Positions 56,217 through 64,000 of a DNA stretch of 64,000 bases are shown in pieces; position 1 is the first letter of the stretch, and each line of letters opens with the position of its first letter. The notes beneath the pieces are model-generated. The model was given only the letters and a program-made list of their open reading frames with translations, had not been told where the DNA came from and did not search any database. Both the position numbers and the translations under genes were made by a program. Origin of the DNA: Shewanella mesophila (GTDB lineage: Bacteria > Pseudomonadota > Gammaproteobacteria > Enterobacterales > Shewanellaceae); assembly GCF_019457515.1 (NCBI RefSeq), contig NZ_CP080421.1, positions 2,294,001 through 2,358,000 of the forward strand, written 5' to 3'.

Positions 56217-56963
56217 CTATTTCATCGACGCAAGATACTCTTCTACGATTTGCTCAGGATCGATCAAAGCGAGTCCATCATTAAAGACTTCCCGCCACCT
56301 GTGCCCTTCTGGGGTATTTTTAAATGCGATATAAAGTTGCTTTGATGCCAATAACTGCTTGTTCATGTCTAGCTTGTTTTTAAGTTCGACCAGATGGGGT
56401 TGATGAATATAATAGTTGTAAACGTATTTATCGATCACCGCACCATGGACTCTACCTGTAGCCACTTTACGAATATTATGCTCATCAGAGCTAACGACCT
56501 CAACATGCTGAACACCGCTTGTAATCATCTCATCTAGCTCAATAGTGTTCACGTAATCTCTAACGACACCCAGGGTATATTGATTAAGATCTTTGATACG
56601 TGACCATTTAATCGGGTACAAACGGCGCTCTAATAACCCTAAAGGGCTGCTGCCAATCGATGCAGAGAACACATATTGATCCGTAGGATAATAATATTCA
56701 GGAAAATAACCGCTATATATAGCGTCCTCACGGCTCACCATCCTGATCGTTCGGCTCCAAGGATAATAATCGACATGTAAATCATGCCCCTTCGCCTTCA
56801 ACGCAGCACTGACGACCGCAGCCGATGCACCGCCATCTTTAAGTTGTTCCCCTGTATAGGGAGGCCAATTTAAAGAGGATAAAAAAAGTGTTTCCCCTTT
56901 AGCACTAAACACTAAAGCGGTAAAACAAACCAAAGCCCACGAGAATAGTCTACAGATAGCCAT
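56217..56963 (-). CDS. family 3 periplasmic substrate-binding-like protein
   Basis: The 248-residue secreted protein starts at ATG 56963, six bases after a GAGGAG ribosome site, with signal MAICRLFSWALVCFTALVFSAKG. The body is an SBP_bac_3 fold of the short type without ABC genes: LFLSSLNWPPYTGEQLKDGGASAAVVSAAL, then YPWSRTIRMVSREDAIYSGYFPEYYYP. Solitary members are common in Shewanella and Vibrio and may act in sensing or envelope processes. The ligand is unknown. Confidence 0.8.
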   Translation of the reverse strand: MAICRLFSWALVCFTALVFSAKGETLFLSSLNWPPYTGEQLKDGGASAAVVSAALKAKGHDLHVDYYPWSRTIRMVSREDAIYSGYFPEYYYPTDQYVFSASIGSSPLGLLERRLYPIKWSRIKDLNQYTLGVVRDYVNTIELDEMITSGVQHVEVVSSDEHNIRKVATGRVHGAVIDKYVYNYYIHQPHLVELKNKLDMNKQLLASKQLYIAFKNTPEGHRWREVFNDGLALIDPEQIVEEYLASMK

Positions 56964-57399
56964 TTCTCCTCTTTTATCTCGCGCCATACAACCACTAAGC
57001 TGATATCCTTGCCAACAATTTACAATGTAAAACATTGAGTAATGTTCCTCGGATCCCCAAAAAACAGATCATCACATAAAAAGTCATCACCATATAACAA
57101 AGATGGGAAACACAGTGGAACCCGTCATCTGCGTAACATGATTCTGTGCCAACATCGTTATGCTGAGCGTGCTGACGACAAGTCGAATGAGTAAATGCAA
57201 TCTCCTTCTCCTTAAAAAACACCCATGTATTTAAGGCAAAATCAGCATAAAAAAATAAACGACCTCCTAATTATAGTCGTTAGCTCAAAAAGCAATATAA
57301 TCGTTTGTTACAGTTACCAGATAGCCAATAGTATAAAAATAGGGCAACTTAAATACTAAGCAGTTAAATACTAAGTAGGTCGTTATTTGGAGAGTGATT
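56964..57399. other. intergenic region between the binding-protein gene and the PGPGW gene
   Basis: This 436-bp gap holds no supported gene; one leftward frame (56995-57222) has no ribosome site and poor composition. Toward the right, TTAAATACTAAG is tandemly repeated (57349-57360, 57364-57375, 15-bp period), and GTCGTTA occurs at 57276-57282 and again at 57379-57385. AACGAC/GTCGTT also form an inverted pair at 57258-57281. These may be regulator sites for the downstream gene; no regulator is suggested. Confidence 0.4.
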
Positions 57400-57627
57400 A
57401 TGCTACGTAAACTCATAATAACTGTAGCTGGTAGCCTATTAACGCTTCTGGGGATTGCCCTTATAGTGTTACCAGGGCCCGCATGGTTACTATTGCCTAT
57501 TGGCCTAGCCATCTTGAGTTTAGAATATGATTGGGCAAGAAAATGGCTTAAGAAAAGCCAAGGTTACATGACTCAATCAGCCTATTGGTTGGATAAAAAA
57601 ATACGTCACATACGATATGGCCGCTAA
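57400..57627 (+). CDS. PGPGW-family transmembrane protein
   Basis: The 75-residue protein has a hydrophobic stretch with the PGP-W pattern (LIVLPGPAWLLLPIGLAILSLEYDW) and a basic C-terminal half (ARKWLKKSQGYM). This matches small putative transmembrane PGPGW-type proteins of unknown function. ATG 57400 with GGAG 7 bases upstream is preferred over the GTG at 57394. It sits alone, divergent from the periplasmic binding-protein gene. Confidence 0.75.
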   Translation: MLRKLIITVAGSLLTLLGIALIVLPGPAWLLLPIGLAILSLEYDWARKWLKKSQGYMTQSAYWLDKKIRHIRYGR

Positions 57628-57716
57628 GCTGTCGTCGTTAAGTTACCATTGAAAGCGTACAAAACATTTTACTGTTGATAACCATCTAATTTATCATCAT
57701 TTTATTTTAATGCAGT

Positions 57717-58619
57717 CTAGAACCCACTGAGCTGATACTCCTCAAACTCCTTTAAAATTAGCTGGGTGAATAAGCGACCGGCACGCCCGAGAGGACGCTC
57801 CATGGTAGACACGAGTTGCGGCGTAAAGCTGTAACGACTGCCACCTAAAAAATCCAACTCAACCAGCTCACCACTTTCAAGTTCTGAACGAATTAAGAAA
57901 TCTGGCATCCAGCCAAAACCGAGTCCCATTAACAAGGCATTTTTTTTCATAATAAAACCGGAAAGGTAGAACACCTTATCTCCGCCAAACTGCAACTCAT
58001 CGCTATGATGTTTTCCGGGCGATGAGTCTTCAATGGTGAGTTCGACATGCTGCAATAACTCAAACAGTTTGACCCCTTTGATCTTGGCTAAAGGATGTTC
58101 CTTAGACACCACTAAGACACTGTTAATATTTGGCAAAGCTTGCTGGCGATAGTTTGGCCCCGTTCGATAATCTTTAACTAGCATCACATCGGCATTATCG
58201 CGCTCAAATCGATGCTGTACGCCGCCGAGAAACTCTACATTGAGCTGTATTTTAGTCGGGATTTTATGGGCTGATACTTGTTTAAGCGCTCGCATAATCG
58301 GTTCCATTGGCAGTGACCCATCCACCACTAATTCCAATTTAGGCTCCCATCCTTCACTGAATCTGCTGGCCAAATGTTCAATATTGCCAAGGTATTGCAG
58401 TAATCTTTTACCTTCGGCCAAAATAACTTTGCCTTCTGGAGTCAATTCAGCTCGGTACTGATCGCGACAAAAAAGGTTTACACCTAAGTGTTGCTCAAGC
58501 TTCTTGACCTGATAGCTAACTGCCGACTGCGCCTTATGCAAACGCTCTCCAGCCTTAGCAAAGCTACCCTCCTCAACTAATACTTCGAGCACTCGAAAAG
58601 CTTCAACATCAATTTTCAT
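57717..58619 (-). CDS. LysR-family regulator divergent from hmgA
   Basis: The 300-residue protein has a LysR winged helix (FRVLEVLVEEGSFAKAGERLHKAQSAVSYQVKKLEQHLG) and an inducer domain (PKLELVVDGSLPMEPIMRAL, AVSKEHPLA-like VVSKEHPLAK). The ATG at 58619 has GGAA upstream; the frame extends 30 codons further but that part is unlike LysR. Its position, 153 bp divergent from hmgA-hpd, suggests it controls tyrosine/homogentisate catabolism, though this is by location only. Confidence 0.88.
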   Translation of the reverse strand: MKIDVEAFRVLEVLVEEGSFAKAGERLHKAQSAVSYQVKKLEQHLGVNLFCRDQYRAELTPEGKVILAEGKRLLQYLGNIEHLASRFSEGWEPKLELVVDGSLPMEPIMRALKQVSAHKIPTKIQLNVEFLGGVQHRFERDNADVMLVKDYRTGPNYRQQALPNINSVLVVSKEHPLAKIKGVKLFELLQHVELTIEDSSPGKHHSDELQFGGDKVFYLSGFIMKKNALLMGLGFGWMPDFLIRSELESGELVELDFLGGSRYSFTPQLVSTMERPLGRAGRLFTQLILKEFEEYQLSGF

Positions 58620-58713
58620 AACGGTTCCAAACTGTAAACAAAATAAGACCATCTGTTTTTTTGATAAAGATAAGCTATTTATTATTCTTTTTTTTGCTGA
58701 TGCTAGCAACTAA

Positions 58714-58733
58714 ATTGATAACTAGATCACAAA
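58714..58733. promoter_or_regulatory. candidate Crp site upstream of hmgA
   Basis: TGATA-ACTAGA-TCACA at 58716-58731 matches the Crp pattern TGTGA-N6-TCACA with the full right half-site and 3 of 5 bases in the left. It is about 40-60 bp before the hmgA start. Detected by eye only. Confidence 0.35.
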
Positions 58734-58772
58734 AAGATAAGTGTGCCCGCAAAAGCACCAAGGAATAGAGCT

Positions 58773-59933
58773 ATGCCATTCTATGTAAAACAAGGGCAAA
58801 TCCCTCATAAGCGTCACATTACTTTTAAAAAAGAAAGTGGTGAGCTTTATCGCGAAGAACTATTTTCGACTCACGGCTTTTCTAACATTTATTCCAACAA
58901 ATACCATCACAACATGCCGACTAAAGCATTAACTGTGGCCCCTTATGACTTAAGTCACGGTGATACTTGGCAAGACACCCTAATTCAAAACTACAAACTA
59001 GACTCCAGACAAGTTGATCGTGACGGTAATTTTTTCTCTGCTCGTAATAAGATCTTCTTTAACAGCGATGTGGCGATGTATACCGCTAAAGTGACTCAGG
59101 ATACAGAGGAGTTCTATCGTAACGCCTACGCCGATGAGGTGGTGTTTGTTCATGAGGGACAAGGCACACTTTACAGTGAATATGGCACACTAGAAGTGAA
59201 GAAGTGGGACTATCTGGTGATCCCAAGAGGCACAACTTATCAGCTCAAGTTCTCCGATCTAGACAATGTCCGCTTATTTGTTATCGAATCATTTTCTATG
59301 GTCGAAGTACCGAAACACTATCGCAATGAGTATGGTCAGCTAACCGAGTCGGCACCTTACTGCGAGCGCGACTTACGAGTACCAAGCCTACAAGATGCCG
59401 TGGTTGAAAAAGGCGAGTTTCCACTCATTTCCAAGTTTGGCGACCAATATCAAATAACCCAACTCGAATGGCACCCATTTGATCTCGTCGGCTGGGATGG
59501 TTGTGTCTACCCTTGGGCATTTAACATTCAAGATTATGCGCCTAAAGTCGGTCAGATCCATCTGCCGCCATCAGATCATTTAGTATTTAGTGCCCATAAC
59601 TTCGTTATCTGCAACTTTGTACCAAGACCCTACGACTTCCACCCACAGTCGATTCCAGCGCCCTACTACCATAACAACATCGATAGCGACGAAGTGCTCT
59701 ATTACGTTGATGGCGACTTTATGAGTCGTACCGGTATCGAAGCTGGCTATATGACCTTGCACCAAAAGGGAGTGCCACATGGCCCTCAACCTGGACGCAC
59801 CGAAGCGTCTGTCGGCAAGACTGAAACCTATGAATATGCAGTAATGGTCGATACGTTCTCCCCACTGCAATTGACCCAACATGTACATGGTTGCATGAGC
59901 ACAGACTACAACCGCTCTTGGTTAGAAGATTAA
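58773..59933 (+). CDS. hmgA: homogentisate 1,2-dioxygenase
   Basis: HmgA opens the ring of homogentisate to maleylacetoacetate in tyrosine degradation. The 386-residue protein has the bacterial HGO cupin body, including GTLYSEYGTLEVKKWDYLVIPRGTTYQL and LEWHPFDLVGWDGCVYPWAFNIQDYAPKVGQIHLPPSDH, and the iron-site region YYHNNIDSDEVLYYVDGDF, then HQKGVPHGPQPG. ATG 58773 has AAGGA 8 bases upstream. It is the first gene of an apparent hmgA-hpd operon. Maleylacetoacetate isomerase and fumarylacetoacetase genes are not in the window. Confidence 0.93.
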   Translation: MPFYVKQGQIPHKRHITFKKESGELYREELFSTHGFSNIYSNKYHHNMPTKALTVAPYDLSHGDTWQDTLIQNYKLDSRQVDRDGNFFSARNKIFFNSDVAMYTAKVTQDTEEFYRNAYADEVVFVHEGQGTLYSEYGTLEVKKWDYLVIPRGTTYQLKFSDLDNVRLFVIESFSMVEVPKHYRNEYGQLTESAPYCERDLRVPSLQDAVVEKGEFPLISKFGDQYQITQLEWHPFDLVGWDGCVYPWAFNIQDYAPKVGQIHLPPSDHLVFSAHNFVICNFVPRPYDFHPQSIPAPYYHNNIDSDEVLYYVDGDFMSRTGIEAGYMTLHQKGVPHGPQPGRTEASVGKTETYEYAVMVDTFSPLQLTQHVHGCMSTDYNRSWLED

Positions 59934-60032
59934 AACCGTTACGGCTAGGCCTAACATCGAACAAAACATTAACCAGATAAGGTCGCCAATGAGAGTGACT
60001 GTGGTTGTAATAAATTGAATGAGGATACTCAC

Positions 60033-61073
60033 ATGGCAAGCGAAAAAAATCCGTTAGGATTACTAGGTATTGAATTTACAGAGTTTTGTACTCCTGATCT
60101 TGATTTCATGCACAAGGTTTTCATCGACTTTGGGTTTTCAAAACTTAAGAAACACAAACAAAAAGAGATTGTTTATTACAAACAAAACGATATCAATTTT
60201 CTGTTAAACAATGAGAAAGCAGGCTTCTCAGCCGACTTTGCTAAATCACACGGACCCGCTATTAGCTCTATGGGCTGGCGTGTAGAAGATGCTAACTTCG
60301 CGTTTGAAGGTGCCGTTGCCCGCGGCGCAAAACCCGCTAGCGACGAAGTCAAAGACCTGCCCTATCCTGCTATCTACGGCATTGGTGACAGTCTTATCTA
60401 TTTTATCGACACCTTCGGTGAAGATAACAATATCTACAATAGTGACTTTGAAGATCTTGCCGAGCCAATCATTACTCAAGAGAAAGGCTTTATCGAAGTC
60501 GACCATCTGACCAACAATGTCTATAAAGGCACTATGGAGTATTGGTCAAACTTCTATAAAGATATTTTTGGTTTCACAGAAGTGCGTTACTTCGATATCA
60601 AAGGCTCGCAAACCGCCCTCATTTCTTATGCACTGCGCTCACCCGATGGAAGCTTCTGTATTCCGATTAACGAAGGGAAAGGCAATGACAAAAATCAGAT
60701 CGATGAATACCTAAAAGAGTATGATGGCCCAGGCGTGCAGCATCTGGCATTTCGCAGCCGTGATATCGTCGCTTCTCTCGATGCGATGGAAGGCAGCTCA
60801 ATACAAACCTTAGATATTATTCCTGAATATTACGACACCATCTTCGATAAACTGCCACAGGTTACTGAAGACAGAGAACGTATTAAGCATCATCAAATCT
60901 TAGTTGACGGTGATGAAGAGGGATATTTACTGCAGATCTTCACTAAAAACTTGTTTGGTCCTATTTTTATCGAAATCATTCAGCGTAAGAACAACTTAGG
61001 TTTTGGTGAAGGTAACTTCAAAGCCCTATTTGAATCAATCGAACGCGATCAAGTACGCCGCGGTGTTCTGTAA
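60033..61073 (+). CDS. hpd: 4-hydroxyphenylpyruvate dioxygenase
   Basis: Hpd converts 4-hydroxyphenylpyruvate to homogentisate, the substrate of the enzyme encoded upstream. The 346-residue protein has a two-VOC-domain fold with the iron ligands visible as VDHLTNNV (His), VQHLAFRS (His) and FIEIIQRK (Glu); LLQIFTKNLFGPIFIEIIQR is the usual C-terminal signature. ATG 60033 has GAGGA 7 bases upstream (GAGGATACTCACATGG); the frame opens at 60015 but that start is poorer. A terminator follows. Confidence 0.94.
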   Translation: MASEKNPLGLLGIEFTEFCTPDLDFMHKVFIDFGFSKLKKHKQKEIVYYKQNDINFLLNNEKAGFSADFAKSHGPAISSMGWRVEDANFAFEGAVARGAKPASDEVKDLPYPAIYGIGDSLIYFIDTFGEDNNIYNSDFEDLAEPIITQEKGFIEVDHLTNNVYKGTMEYWSNFYKDIFGFTEVRYFDIKGSQTALISYALRSPDGSFCIPINEGKGNDKNQIDEYLKEYDGPGVQHLAFRSRDIVASLDAMEGSSIQTLDIIPEYYDTIFDKLPQVTEDRERIKHHQILVDGDEEGYLLQIFTKNLFGPIFIEIIQRKNNLGFGEGNFKALFESIERDQVRRGVL

Positions 61074-61090
61074 GTCGATTAAACTATTAA

Positions 61091-61117
61091 AAAACCAGCT
61101 TTCGAGCTGGTTTTTTT
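61091..61117 (+). terminator. terminator of hmgA-hpd
   Basis: AAACCAGCT pairs with AGCTGGTTT around a TTCG loop and is followed by T7, a textbook intrinsic terminator 18 bp past the hpd stop. Confidence 0.92.
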
Positions 61118-61186
61118 ATTGCAGTGAATTAATAAAACATTAAACTGGCTGACTCTTTTCCCTTCAATCACTGGCCAGTTGATTTC

Positions 61187-61804
61187 ATGTCAGAACATAT
61201 TCTTATCGCTGTATTTTTACCTACCTTCTTTTTTGTCTCAATTACCCCTGGAATGTGCATGACGCTGGCGATGACACTCGGAATGAGCATAGGTGTCAGG
61301 CGAACTCTCTGGATGATGATTGGCGAACTCGTTGGCGTAGCCTTAGTCGCTATCGCAGCAGTGATGGGCGTTGCTAGCGTGATGCTAAACTACCCACAAC
61401 TATTTGAAATATTGAAGTGGATTGGTGGGCTCTATCTCGGATACATTGGTGTACAGATGTGGCGAGCTAAAGCAAAGATGACCCACTTAGATAACACCTC
61501 AAATACCATCAGTAATCGTGCGTTAATTATCCAAGGATTTGTTACTGCAATTGCCAACCCCAAAGGGTGGGCATTTATGATCTCCTTGCTGCCGCCTTTC
61601 ATTAATGTCGAACAGGCGATCGCACCACAGATGCTGATGCTACTATCTATCATCATGCTAACCGAGTTTACCAGTATGCTGGCCTACGCCAGTGGCGGAA
61701 AGTCACTCAAACTGTTTCTAAGCCGAGGTGATAATATCAAGTGGATGAATCGCATTGCAGGCAGCTTAATGATCGCCGTTGGCTTCTGGTTAGCCTTGGG
61801 CTAA
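61187..61804 (+). CDS. LysE-family amino acid exporter
   Basis: The 205-residue inner-membrane protein has about six helices and the LysE/RhtB pattern (FFVSITPGMCMTLAMTLGMSIGVRRTLWMMIGELVGVALVA, KWIGGLYLGYIGVQMWR, ALIIQGFVTAIANPKGWAFMISLLPPF). It likely exports an amino acid or related metabolite; substrate unknown. It is convergent with the next gene (10-bp gap). Confidence 0.88.
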   Translation: MSEHILIAVFLPTFFFVSITPGMCMTLAMTLGMSIGVRRTLWMMIGELVGVALVAIAAVMGVASVMLNYPQLFEILKWIGGLYLGYIGVQMWRAKAKMTHLDNTSNTISNRALIIQGFVTAIANPKGWAFMISLLPPFINVEQAIAPQMLMLLSIIMLTEFTSMLAYASGGKSLKLFLSRGDNIKWMNRIAGSLMIAVGFWLALG

Positions 61805-61814
61805 CCTGCCGCAA

Positions 61815-63041
61815 TTAAGCCTTCTTATAGGGCAAAACTTCTCTTAGTTGCTCCATATAGATGGCTATTTGACGCTTTTCTTGTTGCGTAAAATCTTCAA
61901 TTGCCACTCGAAAGCCATCATGCATTATCTCATGAGCCGAATATGTCTCTATCGGCTCAAAACCTCGCAAGACCTTATGTTCTCCTTGGGCACCAGCATC
62001 GAAGGTTTGCAGGCCATGAGCGATAGCGTACTCTATCCCTTGGTAATAACAGGTTTCGAAATGCAAACCGTCAAGCTCGACTAATGTGCCCCAGTAACGC
62101 CCATAGAGGATATCTTCTGATACAAAATAGAGCGCAGCGGCAACTGGAACTATAGTTTGCTCGGTTTGATCGATCTGCTGAGTTTGTCCAGTTTCCTGAC
62201 TAACGATAAGCAGCCTGATTGCATCCCCCATAGAAGCGACCAACTCAGTAAAAAATGCCAGATTGAGATAACCACTATGCCCCGAACGTTTATAATAGGT
62301 CGCTTGATAACACCGACTAAAATGCTGCAATTGAGCCGTACTCACATCTTGTCCCTCAATAAACTGGAAACTCAATCCTTTACCTAGTATTTGACGACGT
62401 TCTTTAAGGATATTTTTACGTTTACGACTGCTCATCTGTGCCAAAAACGCATCGAAGTCATGGTAGCCACGATTGTGCCAATGAAACTGGGTTCCCATCC
62501 GGGTAAGGTAACCTGCATTGGCAAGGAGTTGCTGTTCAGCTTTGGAGTGAAACAGATGATGCCAGCTTGAGCCACCTATTTTTTCCAAAAGTTGCCCTAA
62601 ATAATCACCCAGTTGCACCGTTAGTTGCTGGCGCTGTTCCATACTTAAGCGATCACTGAATCCAATCCTTGTACCGCCAATGGGAGTGAACGGAATGGCA
62701 CTGACAAGTTTTGGATAATATTCTAGCTGATGACGCTCATAAGCCTGCGCCCACGCCCAATCAAATACATACTCACCATAGGAGTGGGTTTTAAGGTACA
62801 TGGGCATTACCGCAACGAGCTCGTTATCTCGGTATACCATCACATGCATAGGAACCCAACCGCTCGCTATACCTACACACTCACTTATTTCGAGTGCATG
62901 TAAAAAAGCATAACGCGTAAAAGGATTGTCTCGCCCCATCAATGCGGTCCAACGCGGCTCACCAATCTGCTCTATCTCACTGACTTGATGAAATTCGAAC
63001 AACTCAGCTCCAAATACCCCTGGCTCAAATAGCTTTGACAC
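61815..63041 (-). CDS. FemAB/GNAT-like acyltransferase-type protein (DUF482)
   Basis: The 408-residue protein belongs to the COG3146/DUF482 group, related to GNAT and FemAB acyltransferases. It shows SAIPFTPIGGTRIGFSDRLSMEQRQQL, QMSSRKRKNILKERRQIL, CYQATYYKRSGHSGYLNLAFF, LYFVSEDILYGRYWGTLVELDGLHFETCYYQGIEYAIAHGLQTFDAGAQGEHK. The substrate is unknown. It starts at GTG 63041 with AGGAG 7 bases upstream. Confidence 0.85.
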   Translation of the reverse strand: MSKLFEPGVFGAELFEFHQVSEIEQIGEPRWTALMGRDNPFTRYAFLHALEISECVGIASGWVPMHVMVYRDNELVAVMPMYLKTHSYGEYVFDWAWAQAYERHQLEYYPKLVSAIPFTPIGGTRIGFSDRLSMEQRQQLTVQLGDYLGQLLEKIGGSSWHHLFHSKAEQQLLANAGYLTRMGTQFHWHNRGYHDFDAFLAQMSSRKRKNILKERRQILGKGLSFQFIEGQDVSTAQLQHFSRCYQATYYKRSGHSGYLNLAFFTELVASMGDAIRLLIVSQETGQTQQIDQTEQTIVPVAAALYFVSEDILYGRYWGTLVELDGLHFETCYYQGIEYAIAHGLQTFDAGAQGEHKVLRGFEPIETYSAHEIMHDGFRVAIEDFTQQEKRQIAIYMEQLREVLPYKKA

Positions 63042-63121
63042 TCAAAACTCCTGTGATTGGCGAATCAATTTAGTTACAATCATCGGCCACAGAGGAACAA
63101 ATCAGACACAAAGGATTTATT

Positions 63122-64000
63122 GTGCGACCACTAAAAAGTTTAATCGTAGCACTATCTCTTTCAATACCCTTATTAAGCGGTCAGTTCGTCCATAGCGCCG
63201 AATCATCAATATACAGTAATAGCGCCACCGTCCAACCTATCTGGGCCCAACATGGTATGGTTGCCAGCCAAGAATCGGTCGCAACGCGCGTTGGTGTCGA
63301 TATTCTAAAACAGGGCGGCAACGCCGTCGATGCCGCGGTCGCCGTTGGTTTTGCCCTCGCCGTTACCCTACCAAGAGCTGGAAACATTGGCGGTGGCGGC
63401 TTTATGCTGGTGCATATGGCGAAAGAAGATAAGACGATAGCAATTGACTACCGCGAAGTCGCACCGTCACATGCAAACAAAGATATTTTTCTTAATGAAC
63501 AAGGCGATGCTGTCGCTAAATTAAGCCGAGAACATGGTCTCGCTGTCGGGGTACCTGGAACCGTTATGGGCATGGAGCTGGCGCTAAACAAATATGGCAC
63601 CATGAAGATGGAACAGGTTATAGCGCCAGCGATTAGACTCGCTAAAGATGGCTTCACCATCAGCCCAGATCTTGCCACATCACTTGCAGGCCTGAAACGC
63701 CGTATCTCACAATGGCCGAGTTCTAAGGTTATTTTCTATAAAGCTGATGGCAGTAATTTTCAAATTGGTGAGGTATTAGTACAAGCGGAACTCGCTCACT
63801 CCCTTGAATTAATCAGCCAACAAGGAAGCAAAGGGTTCTACGAGGGCGATACCGCAGAAAAGATCGTCAATGCAGTAACTGGAGCCGGCGGGATCATGAC
63901 CCTTGACGATCTCAAGCAGTATCAAGCAATTGAACGGGCACCAGTAACAGGTGAATATCGCGGGTATCAAGTCGTCTCTATGCCGCCGCCCTCATCTGGC
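63122..64000 (+). CDS. ggt: gamma-glutamyltransferase, N-terminal part (continues outside)
   Basis: The frame is open to the edge for 293 codons. GTG 63122 has AAGGA upstream and opens a signal peptide (LKSLIVALSLSIPLLSGQFVHSA). The large-subunit motifs are GMVASQESVATRVGVDILKQGGNAVDAAVAVGFALAVTLPRAGNIGGGGFMLVH, IDYREVAPSHA and GLAVGVPGTVMGMELALNKYG. The enzyme is a periplasmic heterodimer that self-cleaves at a Thr in the part beyond the window. It hydrolyses or transfers gamma-glutamyl groups from glutathione. Confidence 0.93.
   Translation, partial: MRPLKSLIVALSLSIPLLSGQFVHSAESSIYSNSATVQPIWAQHGMVASQESVATRVGVDILKQGGNAVDAAVAVGFALAVTLPRAGNIGGGGFMLVHMAKEDKTIAIDYREVAPSHANKDIFLNEQGDAVAKLSREHGLAVGVPGTVMGMELALNKYGTMKMEQVIAPAIRLAKDGFTISPDLATSLAGLKRRISQWPSSKVIFYKADGSNFQIGEVLVQAELAHSLELISQQGSKGFYEGDTAEKIVNAVTGAGGIMTLDDLKQYQAIERAPVTGEYRGYQVVSMPPPSSG

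Noticed and set aside
56995..57222. Leftward 75-codon open frame ending in the binding-protein leader
   Set aside because: No ribosome site, odd Cys/His-rich composition and overlap with the binding-protein start region; probably chance.
1..64000. Search for CRISPR arrays, transposases or prophage genes
   Set aside because: No regularly spaced repeat array, transposase, integrase or phage structural gene was seen in either strand.

Overview
The window looks like chromosomal DNA of a marine gammaproteobacterium of the genus Shewanella or a close relative. Grounds: the gene content (recC-recB-recD order, hmgA-hpd with a divergent LysR, DUF2750, MsrPQ, several chemotaxis and c-di-GMP proteins), an AT-leaning composition, and gene neighbourhoods shared with enterobacteria (yafJ-fadE; dnaQ-rnhA-yafS-gloB-mltD next to tRNA-Asp). 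The genus is inferred from protein family and synteny recognition, not from a database search.

Layout. 1-5.4 kb: 3' part of a YafJ-type amidotransferase (leftward), FadE, and a CPA1 cation/proton antiporter. 5.5-5.9 kb: a leftward tRNA-Asp operon of two intact genes with a strong promoter and a terminator, followed by a broken third copy that duplicates the 3' half of the tRNA. 6-13 kb: a TIGR03503-like membrane protein, dnaQ and divergent rnhA, a LysR-methyltransferase pair, gloB and mltD. 13-17.6 kb: AsmA, RraA, a small coiled-coil protein and a chemoreceptor. 17.8-22 kb: an orphan periplasmic binding protein paired with a membrane diguanylate cyclase, then msrQ and msrP with a 15-bp tandem repeat between them. 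22-26.8 kb: RmuC, the Slt transglycosylase, an EAL phosphodiesterase, and a short MITE-like repeat. 26.8-30.8 kb: a MoxR/DUF58/transglutaminase operon. 30.9-40.2 kb: recC-recB-recD. 40.3-46.7 kb: Ddl, a small heat shock protein with a sigma-32-type promoter and a ROSE-like leader, a lipoprotein 5'-nucleotidase, a carboxylesterase and a glutathionyl-hydroquinone reductase. 46.7-53.8 kb: a small unknown protein, SlyD, a solitary WYL regulator, an MltB-type transglycosylase, DUF2750 plus a Cys-motif protein, CheV and an MscS channel. 53.8-57.7 kb: a gene remnant, a 57-residue small protein, a PLP enzyme, YccF, a periplasmic binding protein and a PGPGW membrane protein. 57.7-61.1 kb: LysR with hmgA and hpd (tyrosine catabolism). 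61.2-64 kb: a LysE exporter, a FemAB/GNAT-like protein, and the 5' part of gamma-glutamyltransferase.

Most of the window is ordinary core genome: DNA replication and repair (DnaQ, RnhA, RecBCD, RmuC), peptidoglycan turnover (MltD, Slt, MltB-like, Ddl), stress (IbpA-like, MsrPQ, GloB), and signalling (MCP, CheV, GGDEF, EAL). There is no CRISPR array, prophage, transposase or obvious defence island. The items most worth a second look are the binding protein-diguanylate cyclase pair, the heat-shock leader, the tRNA-Asp scar, the frame-shifted pentapeptide-like repeat after msrP, the MITE-like element, the solitary CapW/BrxR-like regulator, and a small gene at 54229-54402.
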